In this document: one piece after another, positions 34,413 to 44,786 of the stretch | Layout: every line of letters begins with the position of its first letter | How positions within the stretch are numbered: the first letter of the stretch is position 1 | Assembly: GCA_963693085.1 (NCBI GenBank) | Contig: OY856409.1 | Location: 301,149,558 to 301,213,557 of the forward strand | From: Alisma plantago-aquatica | Taxonomy: Eukaryota; Streptophyta; Magnoliopsida; Alismatales; Alismataceae | Length of the DNA: 64,000 bases | Reading direction: 5' to 3' | The notes under the pieces: generated by a model | Seen by the model: the letters and a program-made list of their open reading frames with translations, nothing else | Told to the model about the DNA's origin: nothing | Databases searched by the model: none | Program-made: the position numbers and the translations under genes

Positions 34413-34605
34413 ATGTGTCCAACGCCGTGTTTGTGTCCTATGTTTTTTAATATCACCGCATCCCTTGTCTGTGTCAGTGTTCATATCCGTGCTTCTTAGA
34501 AGGCCATATAGCATATGTTTTACCTTCAGAGTGACAAACTTTAGGTGTGAAATATAAGATGGAGGAAATGAGACGATTCTATTAGACAAAACCACACTCC
34601 TATTC

Positions 34606-36151
34606 AGTGTTTTAAAAAGCTGATGCAGCCGCTTTAACAAGGTCCTCCGAATGAATTTTGCGCGAGGAGCTGGTTTAAGCAATTTTACGGAAGCGTCAAC
34701 TTCAATCTGCTAAATAGCACTTCAGTCCGCTTAATTGGGCCCGTCTAGGCGGCCCACTTAACCCACTTTAAGAATAAAAACCCACCACTACCTTTAATTA
34801 AGTACAACCAAGTACCCAGAAATAACCGTCTGTTTCCCGATACGAATCGGAAGCTGCAGCACCAATAATTCCTCAGACGATCAGTTTTTTCGGCCTCTTC
34901 CTTTCGGATTTGAAGTGGGATCAATGTCTACTGCTGTGGCACCTCATCCAGTCTATCAAAGGCACAACATCTAAGAAAACAGTACAAAGAAACCTTGGGT
35001 TTGCAAAGCCGTATACCAGCAGTCTATTGTCTTTGAGAGACGTTTATTCTCCGGGTCAGTTTTTCTGGATACAAGGACGGAATTTGGAAAGGAGCCGTCA
35101 TTATTGTAGAAGCTTTGAGAGTTTGAAGCTTCCAGTGGCAGCCCCTTTAGGAGCCCACAAGCGAGCAGCAGCCAGAGCAACAGGTATGTATTCCTTGCTC
35201 TGTTCGTTGATTCTTTTATTTATACAAACATGCCTCCTCTCTTCCTAATACTTTTTTTTCTTTTTTCCTATACCCAACGTCTATTTGTCACCCAACTCGT
35301 GATATATTCTATTGAGAATTCCTACCCTCTTAATCTCAAATTTGGGACATTGCATACTACACCTTGCGTTTTAAATGCCTTGTTCCCTGTGTGTCCAATA
35401 GTGCAACATTGAGTTTAACATCTTGTTACTAGACAATACCATGCTGATCCTATGGCATGACATTGTAAATGTAATTTGATTGCCCCTCTTCCAGTAAAGA
35501 ACCTTATTGTCACTGCCACAACATTTTTGTCTGTGCAATACACTAAATAATAATCCAGGCTTCTAGCCACTCTTCCACAGTAATACGTAATAATTTGTTG
35601 CAATATTATCAATGTAGGTGAATAAGGAGGCTTACAGTGCAAATAAGTAAGATTACAGTAAGCAAATACAAAAAAATATAACTAATAATTATTGTACATA
35701 TTATTACTGATCAGTTGATAGTAGCCTTTCCATGTTCCCCGTTCTGAGTAATTAATATATTTATTCAATAGTGCTATATGTACATATCTTAATAACATGT
35801 ACGATACTATGATTACATGACTACTTCGATAACTGTTTGGACTCGTTCTAGGACAGAGGACTACGTGTTTTATGATGTTTGAGTGTTTTTTATCTTGTAA
35901 CCATTTACTTCTGTAATTAGGACCCTTTGTAATCTATGAAAGTCATTTTGATGTAGTAATTATCACCCAAAATGCTTGATTATTGAGTAACATTTCTTAT
36001 GTTAGTAGTATAGCAATCACTAATTTTCTTTATTTTTATTAACAATTTGGACCTTTTTTCAAAAAGCACCCACTTTAGTCCGCTTCAAAACCTGCTCCCG
36101 CTTCCCGCTTCAAGGGGATCAATCTGCACGCTTCATGCTTTCTAAAACCTA
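34606..36151 (+). mobile_element. Pack-type MULE-like element in the 3' LTR
   Basis: The left end AGTGTTTTAAAAAGCTGATG and the reverse complement of the right end TAGGTTTTAGAAAGCATGAA form a short inverted repeat followed by GC-rich subterminal words (CCGCTT). LTR sequence continues on either side, and the junctions carry ACTCCTATTC (34596-34605) and GCTCCTGTTT (36152-36161), a decayed ~10-bp target duplication. Inside, 34924..35183 looks like a captured exon. Family membership with 19355..20154 is inferred from the AGTGTT terminus. Confidence 0.75.
34924..35183 (+). pseudogene. Exon-like fragment, possibly a captured first exon
   Basis: Starting at ATG 34924 the frame reads MSTAVAPHPVYQRHN, then after one stop/frame change KKTVQRNLGFAKPYTSSLL, RDVYSPGQF and LPVAAPLGAHKRAAARATG, ending at a consensus 5' splice site AACAG|GTATGT (35183/35184). 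The Ser/Ala/Arg-rich composition resembles an organelle-targeting first exon. GC content exceeds the flanking AT-rich DNA. I do not recognise the parent gene. Confidence 0.45.
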
Positions 36152-36259
36152 GCTCCTGTTTATTGGAGGGGACGAATACAAGCATGGACTCAAATCCTAG
36201 TGGGCCAAACATACTTGAGCATGTAGACATAATTAACTAAATAACTAATAACTCAAACA

Positions 36260-37722
36260 CTACCCCTCAAGCTGGAGCATGGTAAAACACATGCCCATCT
36301 TGCAAGACAGGCTTAAAAGAAAAACATACTTCATGAGAGAGAGAAATAGACCATGAAAATTGATCTCCCCCTATAACTTGCAATACAATAGTTGAAGAGC
36401 ATATACACTCCCCCTGGAGAAGATAGCATGTTGCAAGTAGAAAAATTGGGTCTTCTCCCCTGACAAAGATAACACCATGGAAAATAGTATAGTAGCTTAG
36501 AGTTTTAGCGTGCATGTAAAGCAACAAATGATGGAAGACATTTGTAGAAGACATCTTAGTCACTATTGTTATTGACATATTCCCCCCCACAAGAAGCAAC
36601 ACTACCAAAATGATGCATTGTAGCCAGGATAAGAGCATTGCTATAGTAATATTGTGTTATAGCAGGTGGTCAACATGCTTGAGACATATGCGCTACTACA
36701 TAATAGATTCACTACAGCAGCTGGCAACCGAGCACGGATGAATATGCATGAACTAGACAACATAGTCAGATGGTCTTCTTTTCTCCTATATATCTTGCCC
36801 TCACACCACCCATAGAGAGCAAGAAAATGATTGTGGGTGGATAATTACAATGGGACTCCTCGGAAATATAGAAGCTTAGCACCACAGCATCATAGAAAAA
36901 CTAGTCGTCGTAATGTCAAGAGGTTTGAGGAGGAAAGGTCTACAATGATTTTTGTCGAAAAGTCAGGCACAAATCTTGCAGATATAGGGCTCAACAATTG
37001 TCGTTGGGAGATAGACAAAGGGGAAACAAAGAAGCCGGCTCGCAACTGCGGCTTCTCGTGGACCCACTACGAATTGTTGTGCGGCGACGGCAGACGAATT
37101 CTAGGTGGTTTTCGCATGTTATATTCGCCTTCTCTTGGGACAGAGGCCCCTACTGATGCGGTTGTTGCAGCCGACAGTGTCTAATAGGGTTGCAAATTAT
37201 AGAGGCAGACTGCAAAGGAAAGATTGATGCAGGCGTCGCGTAGTGGCAAGCTGGCTAGTTGTTGTCTAATACTGCTTACAATCGGTTGTGTACTACTTGA
37301 TTGCCGCTCGAGATAGATGTGCAGCCAGAGACTAGACCTGGACAGCGGTGTGCACCAGTTGTTGTTGGCGATAAGTCATGGTGGGGTATGTTGATGGCAG
37401 CCAAACAAGGAATGGGGGAGGTAGAGTTTGCACAGGAGGTTGGTGGGTAAGGTAGGTGACGCTATGGATGAGAGGGGATTGTCAACGGCCTTTAGATGGT
37501 TGTTGTGGGCCCCATACAGTTCGAGGGTTGCTTGTAGATGTCCTCCGACATCCACTGCCACTGGCTACTGTTAAGATAACATGAATAGGAAGTGGATCCA
37601 TGCGGGCAGCCTAGAGAGAAAGGGGTAGCTGCCTACTGGCTTAGATCTCTCTTGTTTTCTGGAGGGAGGGTGGCAACGCCCTAACGGGTGGAAGCTATGT
37701 TTAGGGTTCCCCAAGGGCGTAC
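36260..37722 (-). other. Internal region of the short LTR element
   Basis: Non-coding in every frame. The polypurine tract (36260-36273) and an AGGGTTCCCC-type leader near the primer-binding site are visible. A minus-strand frame at 36267..36638 has no Gag signature. Confidence 0.55.
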
Positions 37723-37735
37723 TGCTCTGATACAA

Positions 37736-37892
37736 TGTAAAAAATAAGATGGGGACAATGAGTTGATTCTGTTAGACAAAACCATGCTCCTATATATAAG
37801 AGAGGGGACTAATACAAAGCATAAACTCAAACCCCAGTGAGCTAAACATCGGCACATATGCAATATTAACTGAATAACTCATTTTTCTAACA
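37736..37892 (-). repeat. 5' LTR of the short non-autonomous element
   Basis: In element sense it starts TGTTAGAAAAATGAG and ends ATCTTATTTTTTACA, followed directly by the primer-binding site at 37735..37723. A TATA-like CTCTTATATATAGGAG is inside. Confidence 0.75.
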
Positions 37893-38508
37893 ATATGAAA
37901 ACAACATATCAAAGCCAGATCCAGTTCCTATTTACACCACCACCACCATCTTAAAAGAAAGACTAAAGGAACAAACACATCCTCACCCATTTCACCACAA
38001 GCAAACTGCAAACCAACAGCTTCCTAAAGAAAGAAAAACCAAATAAGGAATTATTCTGCGGCGCAGAAAGGCCAAAGGAGATTACTGATTGTCTCTTGGA
38101 TGAGTCTGTATTCCTGCAAAGACAATTTTTACAGTCAAGACTTGATCATTATTCAACATGGTTTTGTTATATTAATCTCCAGCAGAATTATCATCTCATC
38201 TTTTAACAAGTCGGCCTTGAAGAGTCAATGATTATATGGACACTTGTCTTCGGTATCAGCCGGATCAGCCATTTCACGGTTGGTATCAAGTTCCATAGAA
38301 AAGAACATGTGATGGAAGAGAGTTCACCCATCACCCTTACAAGATTTATCTAGTATGTAACGTAATTCAATAATTACATGCCATTCAGATAATCAAGCTT
38401 CTTCTTGTTTCTCTGAATCAGGTGGCATCACTAGTTTAGTAGCAGGCATCAGATCATGAGTAACCATCTCTTCTGAGTTATAATCACCCAGGCAATTAAT
38501 GACTTAGC

Positions 38509-38555
<47 letters not shown>

Positions 38556-39105
38556 GGGGGCATACCACAATTTCTGCGTCAAATCTAGGATGAAAGCAAG
38601 TGTTAAACAACTGTACCAATCTTGCAAAATAGTCTGTAGACGGCATATCTCACAAGCTCAAAGAGGTGAAATGACTTGAGGAAAGCCATTATCTGGAAGA
38701 ATCTTTATTCTACAACATTCTTGTAGAGAATAAAAACGGAAATAAAAAGATCAACCCCATTAATGTTTACTAGAATCTTTTTTTTAAATAGAAAGTCATG
38801 GACCACGATTGAGTTCAATTCTTCTACATATACATATTTTATTAGATTGAATAATAGATTGTCACCATCCCATGTAATGGCATACTATATATAGTATAAT
38901 ACACAGATTTTCCCTCAAAATATGTTAGGGATTTCATAAAGGAAACCAAATACCTTTATGGAATACAAGTTCAATTACATGATATACAGGTACTTTCTTC
39001 AACTGAACTGAGATTTCAGAAAGAAAATTTACTGGCGACAAATAACAGTATTATTGTACCAGCGTCAAAAAAGTGTATACGGATGTATCTTGACATGAAT
39101 CTTTC
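37893..39105. other. Region downstream of the YAE1-like gene, exon-like scraps
   Basis: No gene is firmly supported. On the minus strand three stretches look exon-like: ~38646..38560 (MPSTDYFARLVQLFNTCFHP, ending near a GTATGC donor), ~38480..38397 (NSEEMVTHDLMPATKLVMPP, after a TAACTCAG acceptor, ending in a stop), and ~38117..38055 (after TTTGCAG). Their frames do not join simply. They could be 3' UTR exons of the YAE1-like transcript or remains of another gene. Confidence 0.3.
38514..38560 (+). repeat. (TG)n followed by a 22-base G run
   Basis: About 12 TG units run straight into 22 consecutive G (38539-38560). On the minus strand this is C22 followed by (CA)n. The exact run length may be affected by assembly error. 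Confidence 0.9.
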
Positions 39106-39714
39106 TCAGACGCCCCTCGCCAATAATTCAGAGTGCACTTTGATAGCAGTAGTTTCTAGCAACACCGACCGTAAATCTTCAGAAAGCTTGGCCAATTGGT
39201 CTCTATCTGATTCAACGCCACTTGCAGCCGCACTTGCGCTAGAAGACTTGCTCTCGGAACTTCGTTGCTGTTGAAGCATGCGATCTAAGCAGCTGACGTG
39301 GAAGAATTTTAGCGCGTCATCAGTGGAAATACCTTGTGCAGATTCACCAAGAAATTTGAGCCTAGATTTAGCCTCAAGGCTTCCTGCCAGCTTATCTTTC
39401 AAAGATTCAGGCAGGCTAGCAAATGCACTAGTAATGCCTCGAACATATCCCCAACTGTGGCCAGCACTCACAGATTGCAGAAACCCGGTATTAAATCCTT
39501 GTTGAGCAGCCGCTTCTTTCCCAGCAATAAGACCGTCTCGATAACCGATTGTCTGAAATAAGCTACACCTGTTGCTGTGCTCCCGGTTCATCTCCGATGA
39601 ATCGAAACCGTCATCCGTGATTTCTTCGTACCAGTCGCCGTCGGAATCAGCATCTCCTTCTCTGTGTATCGCAATAGGTGGGACGTATGCTGACATATCG
39701 TTCACAATGGCCAT
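39106..39714 (-). CDS. YAE1: Yae1-domain protein (YAE1-like Fe-S assembly adaptor)
   Basis: An intact single-exon frame of 202 codons, the only host gene I can support. Residues 57-93 carry the Yae1/Lto1 deca-GX3 motif: GYRDGLIAGKEAAAQQGF and then NTGFLQSVSAGHSWGYVRG, with glycines at 57, 61, 65, 73, 77, 85, 89 and 93 (spacing 4 or 8). The N-terminus is acidic (DADSDGDWYEEITDDGF), the C-terminus Ser-rich then helical. In yeast and human, Yae1 with Lto1 links the Fe-S protein Rli1/ABCE1 to the cytosolic Fe-S targeting complex; the same role in this plant is inferred. I chose the ATG at 39714 (purine at -3, G at +4); the frame stays open upstream, without an ATG, to ~39798. A long-TIR transposon ends 117 bp upstream of the ATG, so the promoter or 5' UTR has been altered. 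Confidence 0.9.
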   Translation of the reverse strand: MAIVNDMSAYVPPIAIHREGDADSDGDWYEEITDDGFDSSEMNREHSNRCSLFQTIGYRDGLIAGKEAAAQQGFNTGFLQSVSAGHSWGYVRGITSAFASLPESLKDKLAGSLEAKSRLKFLGESAQGISTDDALKFFHVSCLDRMLQQQRSSESKSSSASAAASGVESDRDQLAKLSEDLRSVLLETTAIKVHSELLARGV

Positions 39715-40257
39715 AGCTTGCCTGCTCCAACTGCCCCAGGACTCCTCGCAGCCGGGTCTCTTGCTCCTGTTGAACTTCGGCAAGCGGCGGCGAAGCAAGC
39801 ACCGAAAGGGTCGGCCCTGAAAAACTTATGTTTTTTTCCCAAACCCCCCTCACATTTGACAATATTCTACAAAACCTCTCTCTTATCTCAAATCCATACA
39901 GCCCCCTCACGTTTATCCTATATTAAAATCAACCCCCTCCAGCCTACTCCGTTACAAACGGAGTGGAACGTGGCTGTTCCTTTGCTTTTCTAGTTATATA
40001 CTAGCGTGCTAAGCACGTGAATTACATTTAAATTTACGTTAAAATTAATTAGAAAAAATAAAAAAAATCGGTCAGTCACGCATTTATAAAAAGTTAATAG
40101 ATGTCAAATAGTGCTAATATTTTTTTTATAAAAAGTGAATTGAACAACAGCACAAATACGCAGCTGAAATAAAATTATAATACATAACTGACTAACGTAG
40201 CAAGTAAACGGACAATTGAACCTTTATTAAAATTGAGTTTTTTGTTAGGTTCAGTCT

Positions 40258-41527
40258 TTCTTACTCAGTAAATTTGTAGTTTGATTGGCAGCTAACTGAC
40301 TTCCTCTAACTTGTAGCGACACTATCAAAATCACAACATAAACTTTTAATTTTATATTGTGATCATGATTAGTATTCATCATCATATTATAATTTATATA
40401 TGTTACATTAATAAATAACATCTTGATTGATAACCAATGAACTCCCTCCAACTCATAAGTACATGGGCAAATGGACAATTAGCACACGGGAACACTAATG
40501 AAGCAAGATCACCTTGATTAACAACCAGTTGATTTCCTCGGACTTGTAAGCACATACACAAAAATATACTGGAACGGTTAATAGAAAGACATGACCATAC
40601 AATGAACATATTCACGAATGAGAAAACAACTGAGATGCTAGAACAGACAAATAAAGTGGACCAATACCCACATATATCTGCAACGTAACACAAAAAGATA
40701 ACTCGGAATTCAATTTGCATAAAAAATCAAACAAAAGAAATACATAGCGGAAGATTAACGCTGGTGAAATATCTATCTTTCCTATAATAAGAGCAAGTTA
40801 CCTGTCTGTCGGTCTTGCTCTGCCTTGATCGGTTGTATTGATTTGATAATATTTTTAATAGCAATCTGTTGGTCTAGCTCTTCCTTGCTCGGTTGTACAC
40901 ACCTGATCATTTTTTTAATATGCGGTTCTTTTTTCTTTTGCAGTTGTTGTCAATAGAATATAATTGCACAACCACCACACTATCTTACTCAGTAAATTTG
41001 TACTTTGATTGGTAGCTAACTGACTTCCTCTAACTTGTAGCGACACTATCAAAATCAAAACACAAATTTTTTTATTGTGATCACGATTAGTATCCATCAT
41101 CGTATTATAATTTATATATGTTGCATTAATAAATAACAGGTTGATTGATAACCAATGAACTCCCTCCAACTCATAAGTACATAGGCAAATGGACAATTAG
41201 CACACAGGAACACTAATGAAGCAAACAGACATGTTGGACAATAATCTATATTCAATCCAATTAAGAAAGATCACCTTGATTAACAACTAGTTGATTTCCT
41301 CGGACTTGTAAGCACATACACAAAAATATACTGGAACAGTTAATAGAAAGACACGACCATACAATGAACATATTCACGGATGAGAAAACAACTAGATGCT
41401 AGAACAGACAAATAAAGTGGACCAATACCCGCATATATTCGCAATGTAACACAAAAAGATAACTCAGAATTCAATTTGCATAAAAAATCAAACAAAAGAA
41501 ATACATAGCGGAAGATTAACACTGGTA
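40258..41527 (+). repeat. ~500-bp direct duplication inside the MULE-like element
   Basis: Blocks 40258..40752 and 40981..41527 are near-identical in order (TTACTCAGTAAATTTGTA, GCTAACTGACTTCCTCTAAC, AACCAATGAACTCCCTCCAA, TCGGACTTGTAAGCACATAC, AAATAAAGTGGACCAATACC). The second copy has an extra ~48 bp near 41220. They flank the left arm of the next element. Confidence 0.9.
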
Positions 41528-41753
41528 AAATAGTATAAGTAGTGTGGTGGTTGTGCAATTATATTCTATTGACAACAGCTGCAAAAGAAAAAAGAACCGC
41601 ATATTAAAAAAAATGATCAAGTGAGCAGAACCGGACATGGAAGAGCTAGACCAACAGATTGTTATTAAAAATATTACCAAATCAATACAACTGATCCAGG
41701 CAGAGCAAGACCGACAGACAGGTGACTGGCTCTTATTATAGGAAAGATAGATA
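40770..41753. mobile_element. TIR element with ~210-bp arms nested in the MULE-like element
   Basis: Left arm 40770..~40980 and right arm ~41534..41753 are inverted copies: TATCTATCTTTCCTATAATA, CCTGTCTGTCGGTCTTGCTC, TAATATTTTTAATAGCAATC and AATTGCACAACCACCACAC on the left recur reversed on the right with few changes. The loop is the second copy of the direct duplication. No coding capacity. Confidence 0.88.
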
Positions 41754-41756
41754 CAT

Positions 41757-42735
41757 ACCTAACTATATCTAAATCATTATATCCAAATCATTTAATATTT
41801 TTTGTTTAAATAGTAATAGTTATTATTTAAGTGGTGTATGTTTATATAATGTAAATAATATTTTTAATATTAAGTATTTTATTTGGACTTGTCTCAATAT
41901 GGTAAACTCAGGCACTAAAGCCCAATATTTGACGGTGTCGTACGGAGTTTTGGAAAACTAAAATCTGAAGTTATATTTTTCAATCATCTCATAAACTTAT
42001 TTTTATTATCGTTAAAATTTTAGGTCCAAGTCAATTTCGAATCAAAAAAGACTGACTTAATTTTCTGACTGCCAGATCAAAATCGACCAAGATATAAGTT
42101 TTGATCATTTTGTTCAAAACCCAGAAGCAAAATAGACTAGTCAAAGTCAAATCCTGGAACTATCTTAATCTGTTTGATTTTAGAACTTGTAGCTGACACA
42201 TGAATATGAATCGTGATCAACCATATAATGAATGTGTTCGAAGTTTAATTCTACAAACTATATTTTTCCCAAATCTGAATCATGATTTGGACATAGGTGT
42301 CACTTTTAAAATTAATTAAGTCGGAAAAGTTTTAGATTTTAACTTTAACAGTCCAAGTTAGTTCCAGATTTTAAATAGAATGATAAAAAATTGTATCTTG
42401 GTCGGCTTCAAACTTTTGATTGATAGTCAGAAAAATCATTTAATAGTTTTGACCCGAAATCGACTTGGATCTAACATTTTAAAATAGTAAGAATAGATCT
42501 TCGTGATATTAAAAATATAGCTGTAAAAGCTTTCCAAAATCCAGTATGATGTTGTCAAATACTGGGGTTTACTACCTGAATTTACCATATTGTATGAGTC
42601 CAAATAGAAATGCTTAATAATAAAAATTAATATGTACATAACATATTATAATAACATAAAATACTTAAATAATAATTATTACTATTTTAAATAACAAAGC
42701 ATTATAAAGTATAGATATAACTAGTTATATATATT
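41757..42735. mobile_element. Foldback-like element with ~205-bp arms
   Basis: The left arm (~41761-41965) and the right arm (~42525-42735) pair: AACTATATCTAAATCATTAT / AACTAGTTATATCTATACTT at the tips, GTAATAGTTATTATTTAAG, then GGACTTGTCTCAATATGGTA / GGACTCATACAATATGGTAA and TTTGACGGTGTCGTAC. Arms are imperfect, so it is older than its neighbour. The ~560-bp centre is non-coding. Confidence 0.82.
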
Positions 42736-43177
42736 ACTAGAAAAACAAAAGAATAGTCACGCTTGGCTTTGTTCGTAACGGAGTTGGCTGGAGGGGGCTG
42801 ATTGGAATATAGGACCATAGTGAGGGGGGTTGTAGGAATTTTGGGTAAGAGGGGGTTTTCTATAATATTGACAAATGTGAGAGGGTTTTGGGAAAAAACT
42901 CAAAATGTATGCTCAAGGTTTCCGTATAGCTCTGTTCAGACCAATGTTTCAGACCGGTGTTGACTTGAACCGAATTGAGTCAGGTTCAACTAGAGTGGTT
43001 GAACCAATTGTATCGGAAATGGCGTCAGCCTGACATTAAAACAAATTGAACCGATATAAGGCAAATACCAGTTGGACCGGTTAAACCGAGCAAATTATAT
43101 ATACATATACATGTGTGTGTATTCATACATACATATATGTATGTGTACATACATATATGTATGTGTACATACATATA

Positions 43178-43575
43178 GAGTCAGGCTAGTGTACACTCGA
43201 GTGTACCGGAGGCACTGTACACCTCAGTCATTTTTGAAGATGTAATAAATTTTTGAAAAAATCTAAACCATTGATCTTCTTAAATATCATAAAAACATAC
43301 TATATAATAAATTTTAGCTCATTTGGACACTTATAGGTCGTGCATCTAAAGGAGGCAAAAATCATGTATTTCAAATTAGTTTTGTACGTCAATTTTGTTA
43401 TCCTTAGATGAGTGACTTACACACATCCAAATCAGTTCAAATTTTGTATGTGACATATTATTATTGTAACCATGAAGATCAATGGATTAGATTTTGGAAA
43501 AACATGGTCTAGATAGGCAAACACCATTGGGGTGTACGGCGTGATCTGTACACTCGAGTGTATTCTAGCCTGACT

Positions 43576-43576
<1 letters not shown>
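43178..43576. mobile_element. MITE family A, copy 1
   Basis: Ends GAGTCAGGCTAGTGTACACT and (reverse complement) GAGTCAGGCTAGAATACACT, each running into the palindrome ACTCGAGTGT. Length ~399 bp. Left flank is TACATA/TA repeat, right flank (TA)n. Confidence 0.92.

Positions 43577-43656
<80 letters not shown>
43577..43656. repeat. (TA)n tract between MITE A copies
   Basis: About 40 TA units, uninterrupted. Tyr-Ile frames across this and similar tracts are not genes. Confidence 0.98.
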
Positions 43657-43659
<3 letters not shown>

Positions 43660-44074
43660 AGGCTAGAATACACTCGAGTGTACGGATCGCACGAATACAC
43701 TCAAGTGTGTTTGCATATCAAGACTATTTTTTGCAAAATGTAAACCATTGATCTTCACCGTCATACTATAACTAGGTTACATACAAATTTTGAGCCCATT
43801 TGGATGAGTGTAGGTCACTCATCCAAGGGCAACAAAATCGACGCGCGAAACTAATTTGAAATGTATAATTTTTGCGGTCTTCATAACATGAGCTATACAT
43901 ATCCAAATGTGCTCAAATTTTGTGTATGAGTTGTTCACGGGATGTTTAAGAAGATCAATGGATTAGATTTTCAAAAAAAAATATTGCATCATGAAAAACT
44001 ACTTGAGTGTATTCCGCTCCGGATACACTCGAGTGTATTCCGCTCCGGATACACTCGAGTGTATTCTAGCCTGA

Positions 44075-44077
<3 letters not shown>
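43657..44077. mobile_element. MITE family A, copy 2
   Basis: Ends GTCAGGCTAGAATACACTCG and, reversed, GAGTCAGGCTAGAATACACT. The right end contains a 28-bp tandem duplication including GTATTCCGCTCCGGATACAC. About 421 bp, flanked on both sides by (TA)n. Internal words (AAACCATTGATCTTCACCGT, GCCCATTTGGATGAGTGTAG) match copy 3. Confidence 0.92.

Positions 44078-44170
<93 letters not shown>
44078..44170. repeat. (TA)n tract
   Basis: About 46 TA units between MITE A copy 2 and element B1. Confidence 0.97.

Positions 44171-44784
<614 letters not shown>

Positions 44785-44786
<2 letters not shown>

Larger units (their letters stand above)
34546..37892 (-). mobile_element. Short non-autonomous LTR element, one LTR split
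   Basis: In element sense the 5' LTR is 37892..37736 and is followed by TTGTATCAGAGCA, a one-base variant of the initiator Met-tRNA primer site. The ~1.5-kb internal region is non-coding and ends in a polypurine tract (CTTGAGGGGTAG) before the 3' LTR (36259..34546). The 3' LTR is interrupted by a 1,546-bp Pack-type element. LTR landmarks shared by both copies are ATAAGATGG, TTAGACAAAACCA, CTCCT and GAGGGGAC(G/T)AATACAA. No target duplication is recognised. Confidence 0.78.
39831..42901. mobile_element. MULE-like element with ~175-bp TIRs, just upstream of YAE1
   Basis: Left TIR 39831..~40005 and right TIR ~42729..42901 are inverted copies: TTTTTTTCCCAAACCCCC versus (reverse complement) GAGTTTTTTCCCAAAACCCT, continuing in parallel through CTCACATTTGNCAATATT, CAACCCCCTCCAGCC and ACTCCGTTAC to CTAGT. 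Flanks AAAACTTATG (39821-39830) and AAAATGTATG (42902-42911) look like a 10-bp target duplication with two mismatches. Long TIRs and a 9-10-bp duplication point to a Mutator-like element. The inside has no transposase; it contains two further inverted-repeat structures and a direct duplication. Confidence 0.85.

Noticed and set aside
39715..39798. N-terminal extension of the YAE1-like protein
   Set aside because: The frame is open but has no ATG upstream of 39714, and the ATG there has good context.
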